From Thioploca sp. (GTDB lineage: Bacteria; Pseudomonadota; Gammaproteobacteria; Beggiatoales; Beggiatoaceae): a DNA stretch of 64,000 bases. The notes beneath the pieces were generated by a model that did no database searches, was not told where the DNA came from, and was given only the letters and a program-made list of their open reading frames with translations. The position numbers and the translations under genes were made by a program. The first letter of the stretch is position 1; each line of letters opens with the position of its first letter. Location: positions 47,734 through 111,733 of the forward strand of contig JAAUSR010000008.1 in the NCBI GenBank assembly GCA_012032555.1. Reading direction: 5' to 3'. Shown here piece after piece: positions 36,091 through 46,155 of this stretch.

Positions 36091-38166
36091 ATGAAGAGAA
36101 TACTTATTAACGCCACCCAACCAGAAGAATTAAGGGTGGCTATGGTTGATGGCCAGAAATTACATAATTTCGATATTGAAACCATTGGACGCAGACAAAC
36201 TAAATCGAATATTTACAAAGGTAAAATTACTCGCTTAGAACCGAGTTTAGAAGCCGCTTTTGTTGATTTTGGTGCGGATCGGCATGGTTTCTTACCACTG
36301 AAGGATATTACTCGGAGTTATTTTCAGCCTCAGTTACTTGATAAACTAGAAAACCCTGAAGCAGTCACAGCCGAAACCGAAATATTTAGTCGTACCAGTA
36401 TTAAAGATGTTTTGAAAGAAGGACAAGAGATCATTATCCAAATCGATAAAGAAGAACGGGGTAACAAAGGTGCTGCCTTAACAACTTTTATTAGTTTAGC
36501 TGGACGTTATTTAGTTCTGATGCCTAATAATCCGAGAGCCGGTGGGGTATCACGTCGCATTGAGGGAGAAGAGCGGAGTGAAGCGCGAGAAGCATTAAGC
36601 ACTTTAGAAATACCGCCAAACATGGGCTTGATACTCCGTACTGCCGGTGTGAGTAAAACTGCGGAGGAATTACAATGGGATTTGGAATATCTTCTGCAAC
36701 TATGGCAAGCAATAGAATCTTCTGCTCAACAACAACCGGCTCCTTTTTTAGTTTATCAGGAAAGTAATATTATTATTCGCGCTATTCGAGATTATTTGCG
36801 GGAAGATATTAGTGAAATTTTGGTTGATAACCAAGAGATTTACCAAGAAGCCTATGAATTCATGCAACGGGTCATGCCGCAACATCTCAGTAAAGTAAAA
36901 TTATATCAGGATAAGGTACCACTGTTTACTCGCTACCAAATTGAAAGCCAAATCGAATCGGCTTTTCAACGTGAAGTTAAATTACCTTCGGGTGGTGCTA
37001 TTGTCCTCGATCATACTGAAGCACTCTTGTCCATTGATATTAACTCCGCGCGCGCCACCAAGGGTGGTGATATAGAAGAAACCGCTCTCCAAACTAACCT
37101 GGAAGCAGTAGAAGAAATTGCTCGGCAACTTCGCCTCCGTGACTCTGGCGGACTAGTTGTTATTGATTTTATTGATATGCTGAGTCACAAACATCAACGC
37201 GAAGTTGAAAGCCGCATGAAAGAAGCACTGAGAATAGATAGAGCGCGAGTCCAAGTTGGACGTATTTCGCGCTTTGGGTTGTTAGAAATGTCGCGGCAAC
37301 GACTAAGACCCTCTCTCGGTGAATCCAGTCATACGGTTTGTCCACGTTGTAATGGGCAAGGTACTATTCGGGCAGTGGAATCTTTATCGCTTTCTATCTT
37401 ACGATTATTGGAAGAAGAAGCCATGAAAGAAAAAACCGTTAAAATCATTGCTCAAGTCCCGGTGGTTGTTGCTACTTATTTACTCAATGACAAGCGGTAC
37501 ACCGTACGCGAAATCGAAAAACGCCAAAAAATCAGTATTATAATTGTTCCAGATCCCCATATGGAAACACCACGCTATGAAGTACAACGGGTGCGACAGG
37601 ATGATAAAAACGAATTCATCAACAACAAACCCAGTTATGATTTAATTATGCCACCGCCTGAACCAGTGCTTGATCACTATAAGACACCGACTCAACCAGA
37701 AATTCATGAAGAAGCTGCCGTAAAAGGGGTAGTTTATACTACTCCACCGAAGCCTCGTTTTAACTCAGCTGGGCAACAAATTAGTCTGATAAGACGTTTT
37801 TGGAATCGATTATTTCGGAAAAATCGAGAAGAGGAAACCCCGATTGCCGCTACGATAACATCCAAACAATCTCACTTTGAGAAATCGCCTACTAATCGAT
37901 CTTTTAGACGTTTTCGCCATGCGCCTAGAACACGTAATCAATCACCAGCAGTTGAGTCAAGTCATAATTCAACTGAAGCCGAAATAATCAAAAAAGCAGA
38001 TAATGGTCGAAATCCGACTTATGTGCGTCGTGGTCGTCGGCGTAAACGCCCAGAAATGACAAACCTAGAGACTGCTGCAGTCGCTAAGATCGTTGAGGTT
38101 ACTAGCCGAGATAGCAATGAGTCAGTTGAATTAAAAAACAATCATCTCAAGGAAGAAATTCATTAA
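36091..38166 (+). CDS. rne: Ribonuclease E
   Basis: 691 aa, shorter than E. coli RNase E (1061). The catalytic half is complete: S1 domain (about 35-120, [20 protein letters not shown]), 5'-sensor/RNase H-like region, DNase I-like site with catalytic Asp316 ([11 protein letters not shown]) and Asp359 (VVIDFIDM), and zinc-link Cys417 and Cys420 (CPRCNGQG). The C-terminal tail (about 520-691) is shorter and rich in Arg and Ser, with basic patches ([11 protein letters not shown]) likely to bind RNA or degradosome partners. AAGGATTAAC precedes the ATG. It starts mRNA decay and rRNA/tRNA processing. Confidence 0.95.
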   Translation: MKRILINATQPEELRVAMVDGQKLHNFDIETIGRRQTKSNIYKGKITRLEPSLEAAFVDFGADRHGFLPLKDITRSYFQPQLLDKLENPEAVTAETEIFSRTSIKDVLKEGQEIIIQIDKEERGNKGAALTTFISLAGRYLVLMPNNPRAGGVSRRIEGEERSEAREALSTLEIPPNMGLILRTAGVSKTAEELQWDLEYLLQLWQAIESSAQQQPAPFLVYQESNIIIRAIRDYLREDISEILVDNQEIYQEAYEFMQRVMPQHLSKVKLYQDKVPLFTRYQIESQIESAFQREVKLPSGGAIVLDHTEALLSIDINSARATKGGDIEETALQTNLEAVEEIARQLRLRDSGGLVVIDFIDMLSHKHQREVESRMKEALRIDRARVQVGRISRFGLLEMSRQRLRPSLGESSHTVCPRCNGQGTIRAVESLSLSILRLLEEEAMKEKTVKIIAQVPVVVATYLLNDKRYTVREIEKRQKISIIIVPDPHMETPRYEVQRVRQDDKNEFINNKPSYDLIMPPPEPVLDHYKTPTQPEIHEEAAVKGVVYTTPPKPRFNSAGQQISLIRRFWNRLFRKNREEETPIAATITSKQSHFEKSPTNRSFRRFRHAPRTRNQSPAVESSHNSTEAEIIKKADNGRNPTYVRRGRRRKRPEMTNLETAAVAKIVEVTSRDSNESVELKNNHLKEEIH

Positions 38167-38544
38167 TTTTTCATTCGGTCTAAATGCGAAAGCTTATTTA
38201 ATAACATATTAATTATTAAATACAAATACTAATTATTGTAGCGGGTGGGCAACGGGATGTTTTTGCCCACCCAATTGGATTAAGGTATTTCAGTTGGTTT
38301 GTTTATAAGCTAAGGGGTGTCATCAATTAAGGCCTAGCTATGGAAATGGGTTAGATAAACCTCAACCATTTCAAATCATTACAACACACCACTCTAAATG
38401 AGTCATTTAGGTTAAATGAATCATCCGACTTATCTTTTAATCAGTTTAATCTTGTTCTTCATCCCCAAAATGAGTTAATTTGGGATTATTCTTAATTTTG
38501 CTTTCTTGTGTAAATTTTAACAATAACATGAAGGAGTCCATGAC
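38167..38544. other. rne-acs spacer with GGGTGGGCAA/TTGCCCACCC hairpin
   Basis: 378 bp. A perfect 10-bp stem GGGTGGGCAA (38243-38252) and TTGCCCACCC (38263-38272) lies 77 bases after rne and may act as terminator, although no T-run follows. A closely similar stem occurs after purA at 62541-62559. The remainder is AT-rich with no further features; acs is preceded by AAGGAGTCC. Confidence 0.6.
38243..38272. terminator. GC-rich hairpin downstream of rne
   Basis: A 10-bp perfect inverted repeat with a 10-base loop, GC-rich. It is of the same family as the hairpin at 62541-62559. Confidence 0.5.
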
Positions 38545-40482
38545 ATGTCAGAGGTCAAAGTCTATGATGTTTTAGCTGATGCTGCTGCACAAGCACACAT
38601 TAATGACAAACAATATCAAGCCATGTATGCTCATTCTATCTCCGATCCCGACGATTTTTGGGCACAACAAGCCAGAAATTTTATCACTTGGTTTCAAGAG
38701 TGGGATAAAGTCCAAGATGGAGATTATTACACTGGTAAAATTCGCTGGTTTGAAGGTGCTAAACTGAATATCTCGTACAATTGTTTAGATCGTCATCTGG
38801 CTTCAAGAGGCGATCAGGTTGCCATCATTTGGGAAGGTGATGATCCCCATGTCGATAAAAAAATCACTTATCGACAATTACATGAACAAGTCTGTCGCCT
38901 CGCTAATGTACTCAAAGGGCGTGGGGTCAATAAAGGTGATCGGGTTTGCATCTATTTGCCCATGATTCCAGAAGCAGCAGTAGCTATGTTAGCTTGTGCT
39001 CGGATTGGTGCGGTTCATTCGGTGGTATTTGGTGGATTTTCTCCGGAATCTTTGAAAGACCGCATCTTAGATTCCGGCTGTGAAGTAGTGATTACCGCTA
39101 ATGAAGGGTTACGGGGGGGGCGTTCAGTTCCGCTTAAAGCCAATGTAGATAAGGCATTAACGAGCTGTCCTAGCGTACACACCGTGATTGTCGTTAAACA
39201 TACTCCATCTCAACCTATATGGCAACCCGGTAAAGATATCTGGTACCACGAGGAAGTGGCTAAAGTAGTGGCCGATTGTCCGGCTGAGGAAATGGATGCG
39301 GAAGATCCCTTGTTTATTCTCTACACTTCTGGTTCTACCGGTAAACCCAAAGGCGTTTTACATACAAGTGGTGGTTATATTCTTTATACCGCGATGACGC
39401 ATAAGTACATTTTTGATTATCATGATGGTGATATCTATTGGTGTACTGCCGATGTTGGTTGGGTTACTGGGCATTCTTATATTGTTTATGGTCCCCTTGC
39501 CAATGGTGCTATCACTTTGATGTTTGAAGGCGTACCGACTTATCCCGATGCGAGTCGATTTTGGCAAGTCGTAGATAAACACCAAGTTAATATTTTTTAT
39601 ACCGCACCCACAGCAATTCGGGCATTGATGGGTAAAGGTAATACTTTCGTTAAGCAGACGAGTCGAAACAGTTTACGCATTCTCGGTAGTGTGGGAGAAC
39701 CCATTAACCCAGAAGCTTGGGAATGGTATTATCATGTCGTTGGCGAGGGACGGTGTCCGGTCGTTGATACATGGTGGCAAACCGAAACCGGTGGCATCTT
39801 GATTACTCCCTTACCTGGCGTTACCCCACTTAAACCGGGTTCCGCTACGCGTCCATTTTTTGGCATCGTACCGGCAATTGTCAACAATGAGGGCGATGTT
39901 CTCGACGGTGAAGCCGAAGGTAATTTAGTGATTACCCGTTCCTGGCCTTCTCAAATGCGGACTGTTTTTGGTGATCATCAACGTTTTATCGATACTTATT
40001 TAAAAACTTATCCGGGAAATTACTTTACTGGTGATGGTGCTCGTCGCGATAAGGATGGTTATTACTGGATTACCGGCCGAGTTGACGATGTGCTCAATGT
40101 TTCTGGACACCGGTTAGGAACCGCTGAGGTAGAAAGTGCTTTAGTCTTACATGAAAAAGTCGCCGAAGCAGCGGTAGTCGGTTATCCACATGACATTAAG
40201 GGGCAAGGCATTTACGCTTATGTTACGCTCATGGCCGATGTTCAACCGAGTGAAGAATTACGGAAAGAATTAATTAATTTAGTCCGTGCTGAAATTGGTG
40301 CCATCGCCACTCCTGATATTATTCAATGGGCACCGGGATTACCTAAAACGCGGTCTGGTAAAATTATGCGGCGAATTTTACGTAAAATTGCCGCTAATGA
40401 AATTAGTAATTTAGGTGATACCTCAACGTTAGCTGATCCGGGTGTTGTTAATAACTTGATTGAAAAGCGTTCCAATAAATAG
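38545..40482 (+). CDS. acs: Acetyl-CoA synthetase
   Basis: 645 aa, standard AMP-forming acetate-CoA ligase. It activates acetate to acetyl-AMP and then acetyl-CoA. Visible are the P-loop-like [15 protein letters not shown], the acyl-binding TWWQTETGG, the hinge region [20 protein letters not shown], and the C-terminal Lys in [16 protein letters not shown] that is acetylated in Acs regulation. AAGGAG precedes the ATG. Acetate use is expected in mixotrophic or heterotrophic Beggiatoaceae. It stands alone, with a remnant-filled spacer downstream. Confidence 0.97.
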   Translation: MSEVKVYDVLADAAAQAHINDKQYQAMYAHSISDPDDFWAQQARNFITWFQEWDKVQDGDYYTGKIRWFEGAKLNISYNCLDRHLASRGDQVAIIWEGDDPHVDKKITYRQLHEQVCRLANVLKGRGVNKGDRVCIYLPMIPEAAVAMLACARIGAVHSVVFGGFSPESLKDRILDSGCEVVITANEGLRGGRSVPLKANVDKALTSCPSVHTVIVVKHTPSQPIWQPGKDIWYHEEVAKVVADCPAEEMDAEDPLFILYTSGSTGKPKGVLHTSGGYILYTAMTHKYIFDYHDGDIYWCTADVGWVTGHSYIVYGPLANGAITLMFEGVPTYPDASRFWQVVDKHQVNIFYTAPTAIRALMGKGNTFVKQTSRNSLRILGSVGEPINPEAWEWYYHVVGEGRCPVVDTWWQTETGGILITPLPGVTPLKPGSATRPFFGIVPAIVNNEGDVLDGEAEGNLVITRSWPSQMRTVFGDHQRFIDTYLKTYPGNYFTGDGARRDKDGYYWITGRVDDVLNVSGHRLGTAEVESALVLHEKVAEAAVVGYPHDIKGQGIYAYVTLMADVQPSEELRKELINLVRAEIGAIATPDIIQWAPGLPKTRSGKIMRRILRKIAANEISNLGDTSTLADPGVVNNLIEKRSNK

Positions 40483-40666
40483 CGGACTGTTGATTAACTT
40501 TAATTGGTGCTATTGCTAATAAATTGTTTAACTTAAGGAGTTGTGCTCGGTGTTATTGAAAATTTAACGCTGTTTTCATCTCCATCACACTAATTGGGAT
40601 CTAAAAACTGGAACTGGAGGTAGTGACGTTGGATATTCGATGGATAATGATAGACTAACTGATAAT

Positions 40667-40822
40667 TCACTGCCATTAAGTTAAGCATGGTTCTCCCCCT
40701 CCTTACCAAGGAGGGGCCGGGGGGTGGTAGTTAACATTTTGAATAAAAGAAACTTTCTAAACCACCCCCGTCCCCTCCTTACCAAGGAGGGGAGAAAGAA
40801 ATGCTTAACTTGATGGCAGTGA
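40667..40822. mobile_element. MITE copy 1 with 9-bp target-site duplication
   Basis: 156 bp bounded by inverted TCACTGCCATTAAGTTAAGC and its complement (GCTTAACTTGATGGCAGTGA, one mismatch). The interior is a long imperfect palindrome (CCCCTCCTTACCAAGGAGGGG on both arms, with GGGGGGTGGT/ACCACCCCC). Flanking direct repeats ACTGATAAT at 40658-40666 and 40823-40831 are perfect. It carries no ORF, so it must be mobilised in trans. The duplicated target contains a TAACTGAT unit. Confidence 0.9.
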
Positions 40823-40912
40823 ACTGATAATCAGAATAGCATTGTTAATTTCTCAGCAAGTGATTGGCGTTAGGAAAAAATTTACCGGCCCGAGACAACA
40901 AAGAGAGAGATA

Positions 40913-41125
40913 TCAACTAGTAAAAGCACACGTTTTAGTGAGACTGAGTGGACGGCAACTGAAGAGAAGTCGTCCGCTAACTCCTTCGGTTTTATTTGGA
41001 GGACCAACTAGAGCACCAACACTGGGATGACGGTGCTGATCAGGAACGCTATAGGTAATAGCCGTAGCATTTTGTGTTACCACAACGAGGACAAACCACC
41101 ATAGCCATAAAAAATGGTGCTGCAT
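40913..41125 (-). pseudogene. Truncated secreted protein, trypsin-like protease start
   Basis: ATG 41125 follows a strong ribosome site (GGAGAGTTAT). It encodes a signal peptide (MQHHFLWLWWFVLVVVTQNA) and TAITYSVPDQHRHPSVGALV, resembling the propeptide and N-terminus of secreted trypsin-like serine proteases (HPxVGALV). After about residue 36 the sequence is unrelated and runs to a stop near 40913, without catalytic residues. It is therefore a 5' fragment of a gene destroyed by rearrangement. Family assignment is tentative. Confidence 0.45.
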
Positions 41126-41156
41126 ATAACTCTCCGTATAATATACGTTACTAAAA

Positions 41157-42239
41157 ATGCCTATCCTCGAACTCAAACCCACTCACAAAATAATTAAAGA
41201 CTACTACCAAGAAATCAACCAGCTACCTTTGACTTCGCAATCGTTTAGTAAAGCCGAGTTTATTAAGCAGCATCAATTGGATAAGTTTTATACCGTCTTA
41301 GAACATGCCGCTGCAACGATTGACGATTATGGCGATAAGCAGACCTTTTTAAATACCGTGTATGAGCGGTTCTTTCAAGGCTTTGCGGTCAAAATCGCTG
41401 ATACACATGGCATCGTTTACACACCGCAGCCGCTGGTGGAATTTATGGTCAAATCGGTCGAGGAAATTTTACAGCGGGAATTTGGAAAATCGTTGGCGAG
41501 TGAGGAGGTGCATATTATTGATCCGTTTGTGGGCACTGGAAATTTTATTGTCAGGATTTTGCGGGAGATTCGTCAGTTAGATGTCACGCAATTGAAGAAT
41601 AAGTATCAGCAAGAGTTGCATTGTAATGAAGTGATGTTATTGCCCTATTACATTGCCTGTATGAATATCGAACATGCCTTTTATGAATTGACCGGAGAAT
41701 ATCAGCCGATTGAAGGCATTTGTTTAGTCGATACCTTTGAATTGATTGAGGATAGGCAGATGGAGATGTTTGTGCTAGAGAACACACAAAGGGTGCAGCA
41801 GCAAAAGGAAGCACCGATCTTTGTGATTATCGGGAATCCGCCGTATAACGTGGGGCAGCAGAATGAAAATGATAATAATAAGAATCGGAAGTATCCGAAG
41901 TTAGATCAGATGGTTTCTGAAACTTATGCTGCAAATTCTAAAGCGACCAATAAAAATGCGTTGTCGGATGTGTATGTGAAAGCGTTTAAGTGGGCGACGT
42001 GGCGATTAGAAAGAAGGAATGAAGGGATTATTGCATTTGTCAGTAATAACAGTTTTTTGGAGAATATTGCGTTTGACGGAATGCGCAGTTATTTAGAAAA
42101 GGAATTTTCAAAAATTTACGTTTTGGATTTAGGGGGTAATGTGAGAAAAAATCCTAAGTTATCGGGGACCACTCATAATGTCTTTGGCATTCAAGTAGGT
42201 GTGAGTATTACGATGTTAGTTAAGAAGGCAAAATCATGA
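41157..42239 (+). pseudogene. Type ISP/IIG restriction-modification enzyme, N-terminal/methylase fragment
   Basis: 360 codons. The methylase core is present: motif I IIDPFVGTGNFIVRIL, motif IV IGNPPYNVG, and the flanking YGDKQTFLNTVYERFFQGFA and HGIVYTPQPLVEFMV typical of type ISP N6-adenine methylases. Full enzymes also have an N-terminal nuclease/helicase part and a long target-recognition region. Here the nuclease part seems missing between KPTHKIIKDYYQEI and FSKAEF. The coding ends after GVSITMLVKKA, where full-length homologues go on for several hundred residues. The C-terminal part reappears at 43162-43816. It is probably inactive for cleavage; residual methylation is possible but unlikely. 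Confidence 0.75.
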
Positions 42240-42301
42240 GTATTGAACAGATTATTTTACAAAAATTGCATGAATTACCTTTCAATAAAAAATATAAATA
42301 A
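42236..42301 (+). pseudogene. Truncated DUF2281-like antitoxin start
   Basis: 21 codons: MSIEQIILQKLHELP then FNKKYK and TAA. The opening is typical of DUF2281-type antitoxins (IEQ..L.KL..LP). The frame stops early, and the gene is cut. It lies directly upstream of the PIN toxin gene. Confidence 0.4.
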
Positions 42302-42313
42302 TCAAAAGTTACT

Positions 42314-42754
42314 ATGAAAATCTATTTTGATACCTGTAGTTTACAACGCCCATTAGATGATAAAAGTCAACTTCGTATTGCTCTCGAAGCAGAAGCCATT
42401 TTGGGTTTAATAACTTTGGTTGAAATGGAAACCTTGGAATTGATTTCTTCAGAAACCTTACTATTTGAAGTCCAAAAAACGCCCAATATTCATAGAAAAC
42501 ATTATATTTTGAGCGTGTTAAATAAAGGACGGACTTTTATTGTGTTAAATGATGACATCAAAAAACGAGCTCGTACCCTAAATCAAATCGGCATTAAATC
42601 AGTGGATGCTTTGCATTTAGCTTGTGCTGAAGCCGCCAAGGCCGATTATTTTTGTACTTGCGACGATACCTTGTTGAAAAAAGCCCAAGCATTAACCGAT
42701 AATCAAATCAGAGCGGTTTCACCACTAGAATTAATTGAGGCCATTGAGATATGA
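42314..42754 (+). CDS. PIN-domain ribonuclease toxin
   Basis: 146 aa. PIN fold with the metal-binding acidic residues in MKIYFDTCSLQRPLDD (Asp6), Glu in the LLFEVQK helix, VDALHLACAEAAKADYF (Asp97) and TCDDTLLKKA. Likely the ribonuclease toxin of a type II toxin-antitoxin pair. It overlaps the next 82-aa gene by 4 bases (ATGA), so the two are translationally coupled, toxin first. It is inserted in the gap of the disrupted type ISP gene. Confidence 0.85.
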   Translation: MKIYFDTCSLQRPLDDKSQLRIALEAEAILGLITLVEMETLELISSETLLFEVQKTPNIHRKHYILSVLNKGRTFIVLNDDIKKRARTLNQIGIKSVDALHLACAEAAKADYFCTCDDTLLKKAQALTDNQIRAVSPLELIEAIEI

Positions 42755-42999
42755 AGATCCAAACCAAATCTTTAAATGACATTAACCAGGAAGCCATAAC
42801 CTTCTTATGTCAACAAATGGGGTTAGTCAACACCGTACGTTTCATTAATCAGTTTACCACGGGCTATGGTAATTATACCGAAGAGCGAGAACAGTTGTTT
42901 GCCAAACTAACTTTAGATGAAGTCGTGTTAGAGATAGAAGAAATGAGAAATCAAGGTATTTTTACCGCTATGAGAAAATCGCACACCGTAGCCGAGTAG
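42751..42999 (+). CDS. Small partner of the PIN toxin, putative antitoxin
   Basis: 82 aa, acidic C-terminus, mainly helical (QEAITFLCQQMGLVNTVRFI, EREQLFAKLTLDEVVLEIEE). No known antitoxin DNA-binding motif (AbrB, RHH, Phd) is visible. Its ATG overlaps the PIN stop codon. By position it is the antitoxin of the pair; the reversed gene order is unusual but known. A similar PIN-small-protein pairing may exist in cyanobacteria, as I recall, but this is unverified. Confidence 0.65.
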   Translation: MKIQTKSLNDINQEAITFLCQQMGLVNTVRFINQFTTGYGNYTEEREQLFAKLTLDEVVLEIEEMRNQGIFTAMRKSHTVAE

Positions 43000-43024
43000 G
43001 GTGTGGCTTGCTAGCCCGTAGGTT

Positions 43025-43161
43025 TACTGCCATTAAGTTAAGCTCTTGACTTCCCCCTTTGGAAAAGGGGGAGAGAGGGGGATTTCTTGGAAAGTCAACC
43101 GCTTCAAATCCCCCCTAGCCCCCTTTGAAAAAGGGGGGAATCCTTAACTTAATAGCAGTGA
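43025..43161. mobile_element. MITE copy 2
   Basis: 137 bp with left end ACTGCCATTAAGTTAAGCTC and right end CCTTAACTTAATAGCAGTGA. The interior is a palindrome of G- and C-runs (CCCCCTTTGGAAAAGGGGGAG and partner). No clear target duplication. It abuts the resumed type ISP coding sequence at 43162; the ORF reading from 43125 has its first dozen codons inside the MITE. Confidence 0.85.
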
Positions 43162-43816
43162 CACACCGCCAAGAAAACCTCACGAACTGGGCACTCAAAC
43201 ATTTCCAACGTCACTACCAAGACGACACGATTACTAAATGGGCGATTTTCTACTACATTTATGGACTTCTCCACCATTCCCATTATCGCGAGAAATACGC
43301 CGCTAACCTCAAGCGAGAACTGCCCAGAATTCCTTTGGCTCCTGATTTTTGGGCTTTCTCCAAAGCCGGCGAACGGCTGGCTGAACTTCATATTCACTAT
43401 GAACAACAGTCTGAATATCCGCTTAAGAAAGTATTCAAGTCTGATACACGCCCGTCTTATCGCGTTGACAAGCTGCGTTTGACCAAAGAAAAAGACGCAA
43501 TTATCTATAATGAGACGCTCACCTTAACAGGCATTCCTCCAGAAACCTTTTTTCAATATCGCTTAGGAACCGCTCGGCACTAGAGTGGGTGATAGACCAG
43601 TACCAAGTGAAAATTGATGGACATAGCGGCTCTCGCGATAAACTCGAAAAACTTAACGATTATCAATATAAAACCACCAAAGGAAGCGGTATCCTCAACG
43701 ACCCGAATCGCTTAGATGATGAACAATACCTTTTGCGCTTGATTGGGCAGGTGATTACTGTGAGTTTAGAGACGGTAAGGATTGTAGAGGAGTTATCGGA
43801 ATTGATTCGGTGTTAG
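43162..43816 (+). pseudogene. Type ISP enzyme, C-terminal fragment, frameshifted
   Basis: Reads THRQENLTNWALKHFQRHY, TKWAIFYYIYGLLHHSHYRE and NLKRELPRIPLAPDFWAFSK, the conserved C-terminal region of type ISP/helicase-type modification enzymes. The frame ends at 43583, then continues in the next frame from about 43570 as NRSALEWVIDQYQVK and RLIGQVITVSLETVRIVEE. One missing A at 43568-43569 (GGAACC for GGAAACC) separates the two. It belongs to the gene whose 5' part is at 41157-42239; the middle several hundred residues are absent. Confidence 0.75.
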
Positions 43817-43845
43817 TGTTATTTTTTTGAGTAAAGGAGGTAAAG

Positions 43846-44115
43846 ATGCAAGTCAGTGTTGAGATAGATAAGGAATTGCTTGAACAGGCCATGTTACTCA
43901 GTCAAGCACAAAATGTTAGTGAACTTTTGCAGCAAGCTTTACAGACATTAGTTCATACTAGTTCTAAATCTACAGAAATATCTGCGCGGCAAGCTCTATT
44001 AGCAGAAATGTTGGCTATTGCAGAGCGGTGCGCGGCGTTACCCGATATCGATACTCGCCCAGAATCGGAAATTTTAGGATATAACGCACAGGGATTATTG
44101 ACCCATGGTGATTGA
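43846..44115 (+). CDS. VapB-type antitoxin
   Basis: 89 aa. The N-terminal MQVSVEIDKELLEQAMLLSQ and VSELLQQALQTLV pattern is a ribbon-helix-helix DNA-binding start typical of VapB/PSK antitoxins. The C-terminus is Ala- and Asp-rich and wraps the toxin. It overlaps the downstream vapC start by 11 bases. Since vapC is truncated, this antitoxin may persist for regulatory or immunity reasons or be decaying. Confidence 0.85.
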   Translation: MQVSVEIDKELLEQAMLLSQAQNVSELLQQALQTLVHTSSKSTEISARQALLAEMLAIAERCAALPDIDTRPESEILGYNAQGLLTHGD

Positions 44116-44326
44116 TACCTCCGTTTTGATTGCCATCTTCTTAAAAGAACCCGAAGCACTTCACTTGATGCAGGCGATTGTTGACAGTGAAAAACGGATC
44201 ATGAGTGCTTTCTCGCTTTTAGAAACCAGCCTGGTGATTTTGGCCCGTAAGGGAGAATTAGGTTTGGCGGAACTCAACAAATTGTTGAAACTGATTAAGG
44301 TTGAAGTCATCTTTATTGCGATTTAA
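44105..44326 (+). pseudogene. VapC-like PIN toxin, C-terminally truncated
   Basis: 73 aa instead of about 130. The start MVIDTSVLIAIFLKEPEA carries the first catalytic Asp, and FSLLETSLVILARKGE the Glu. The second half with the GDCFAYALAK motif (two Asp ligands) is missing; I find no continuation in another frame before glmU. It is probably inactive. Confidence 0.8.
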
Positions 44327-44449
44327 AACCCTTAAGTTGAGAACGGCTAAGAGCTTGGCTTCAACTATGCAAAATTGCTAGAATGAAATCTTTCACACCT
44401 AACCCCAATTTAGAATCTTACTTCTGTTCATCATTTAAGACGAGATCTC

Positions 44450-45814
44450 ATGAAACTCGCTATTATTATCCTCGCCGCTGGGCTAGGTAAACGGATGCAT
44501 TCAGACCTCCCCAAAGTCTTACATCGCCTAGCTAATAAGCCACTAATTCACCACGTGGTTGATACTGCATTAGCACTTCAGCCAGAAAGTATTCATATTG
44601 TTTATGGTCATGGTGGTCAACAAGTGCTTCAAGCTCTCGCACAGGTTCCCATCATTGGGGTAGAGCAAACTCAACAACTGGGTACGGGACATGCCGTGGC
44701 TCAAGCTATGCCACACATTACTGATGATGCGATGGTGTTAATTTTGTGTGGCGATGTCCCGCTCACTCGTCTGAATACCTTGCAAAAGCTTTGTGCTCAA
44801 ATAACTAATTCTCACAGTCTGGGCATTCTCACCGTCAAGTTAGAACAACCACAAGGCTACGGTCGAATAGTCAGAAATAGTCAAGGACAAGTCACACAAA
44901 TTGTCGAAGAAAAAGAAGCGGATGATACCATTAAGCAAATTAAGGAAGTCAATGCCGGTATTCTTATCGCGCCGGCGACCTATTTACGTCGTTGGTTAAC
45001 GATGCTCAATAATAATAACGCACAAGGCGAATATTATTTGACTGATATCGTTGCCTTAGCTGTGCAGGAAAATTTGACGATTCATACCACTTGCTCAACG
45101 GATATCTATGAAGTCATGGGTGTCAATGATCGTCTACAATTAGCCACCTTAGAACGTTATTATCAACAACAACAAGCTACTCAATTAATGCAAGCTGGGG
45201 TAACGCTAATTGATCCAACTCGGCTAGATATACGAGGTACAGTCCAAGCCGGACGTGATGTGACAATTGATGTCAACGTTATTTTAGCCGGTGAAATTAA
45301 GCTAGGAAATCGAGTCAAGATTGGTCCCCATACAGTTATTCGGAACGCCCAAATTGCCGATGAGGTTGAAATTCTCTCTCATTGTGTGATTGAAGATGTC
45401 ATCATTGGTCCCGGTTGTCGAATTGGGCCGTTTGCACGCTTACGTCCGGAAACGGTATTAGCCGAACAAGTCCACATTGGTAACTTCGTTGAAATTAAAA
45501 AATCCACCGTGGCTCACCACAGTAAGATTAGTCACCTAAGTTATATCGGTGACAGTGAAGTGGGTAGCGAAGTCAATATTGGTGCGGGAACCATCACTTG
45601 TAATTACGATGGTGCTAATAAATATAAAACGATTATCGGTGATCGTGCTTTCATTGGCTCTGATACGCAACTCGTTGCACCTGTCACCGTCGGTGCTGAT
45701 GCGACGATTGGTGCTGGTTCTACCATTACTAGAAATACACCACCGGAGAGATTAACTTTAAGCCGTAGCCCACAACAAACCATTACGGGTTGGCAACGTC
45801 CACGGAAGAAATAA
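44450..45814 (+). CDS. glmU: Bifunctional GlmU (UDP-GlcNAc pyrophosphorylase/GlcN-1-P acetyltransferase)
   Basis: 454 aa. The N-terminal uridyltransferase has LAAGLGKRMHSDLPKVLHRL, the Gln/Gly pocket QLGTGHAVAQA, CGDVPL and VKEVNAGI-type residues. The C-terminal left-handed beta-helix acetyltransferase spans about 250-454 (hexapeptide repeats, GAGTITCNYDGANKYKT). It makes UDP-GlcNAc for peptidoglycan and LPS. The gene is intact and essential, with no atpC or glmS neighbour; it lies within the mobile-rich stretch. Confidence 0.97.
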   Translation: MKLAIIILAAGLGKRMHSDLPKVLHRLANKPLIHHVVDTALALQPESIHIVYGHGGQQVLQALAQVPIIGVEQTQQLGTGHAVAQAMPHITDDAMVLILCGDVPLTRLNTLQKLCAQITNSHSLGILTVKLEQPQGYGRIVRNSQGQVTQIVEEKEADDTIKQIKEVNAGILIAPATYLRRWLTMLNNNNAQGEYYLTDIVALAVQENLTIHTTCSTDIYEVMGVNDRLQLATLERYYQQQQATQLMQAGVTLIDPTRLDIRGTVQAGRDVTIDVNVILAGEIKLGNRVKIGPHTVIRNAQIADEVEILSHCVIEDVIIGPGCRIGPFARLRPETVLAEQVHIGNFVEIKKSTVAHHSKISHLSYIGDSEVGSEVNIGAGTITCNYDGANKYKTIIGDRAFIGSDTQLVAPVTVGADATIGAGSTITRNTPPERLTLSRSPQQTITGWQRPRKK

Positions 45815-45897
45815 CTTGTCCTATCAATCGGTGATTTCGGTAACGCGGTTCTTAGAAAATAAATGAATGATGGCAATCCAACAGTCAAATACCCGTC

Positions 45898-46038
45898 AAA
45901 AGAAAGAAAAAACAAGAATTGACTGCAGCGGATAAAAAATATAATCGACAATTGGCTTCTCTTCGTTATCCAATTGAGCAGGTTAATCGACGTTGTAAGA
46001 TTTTTCGAGTTGGAATGCCGTGGTGGCAGCTTTTTTAG
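45898..46038 (+). pseudogene. Fragment of an IS5-family transposase C-terminus
   Basis: A short frame reads ELTAADKKYNRQLASLRYPI and EQVNRRCKIFRV before a stop, matching the end of DDE_4/IS5-type transposases (x-D-x-x-NR-x-L-x-x-R-x-x-VE). No upstream catalytic region is present. The next bases encode VEHAWGVNPHPILSRRRYDG, which I cannot place. It is an IS remnant, in a 340-bp spacer otherwise without genes. Confidence 0.65.
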
Positions 46039-46155
46039 GTTAATGGCACAAGTTGAACACGCATGGGGCGTTAATCCCCATCCGATTTTGAGTCGGCGCC
46101 GTTATGATGGCTTTGGTATCTTTCCAGCGGTGGCTATTAAAATAACCCATCGTTA

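Larger units (their letters stand above)
40483..41156. other. Spacer with MITE and gene remnants
   Basis: 674 bp at the left edge of the accessory island. It holds a MITE with target duplication (40667-40822), a short sequence shared with 20.76 kb (about 40869-40900), and the start of a truncated secreted protein on the minus strand. Confidence 0.7.
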
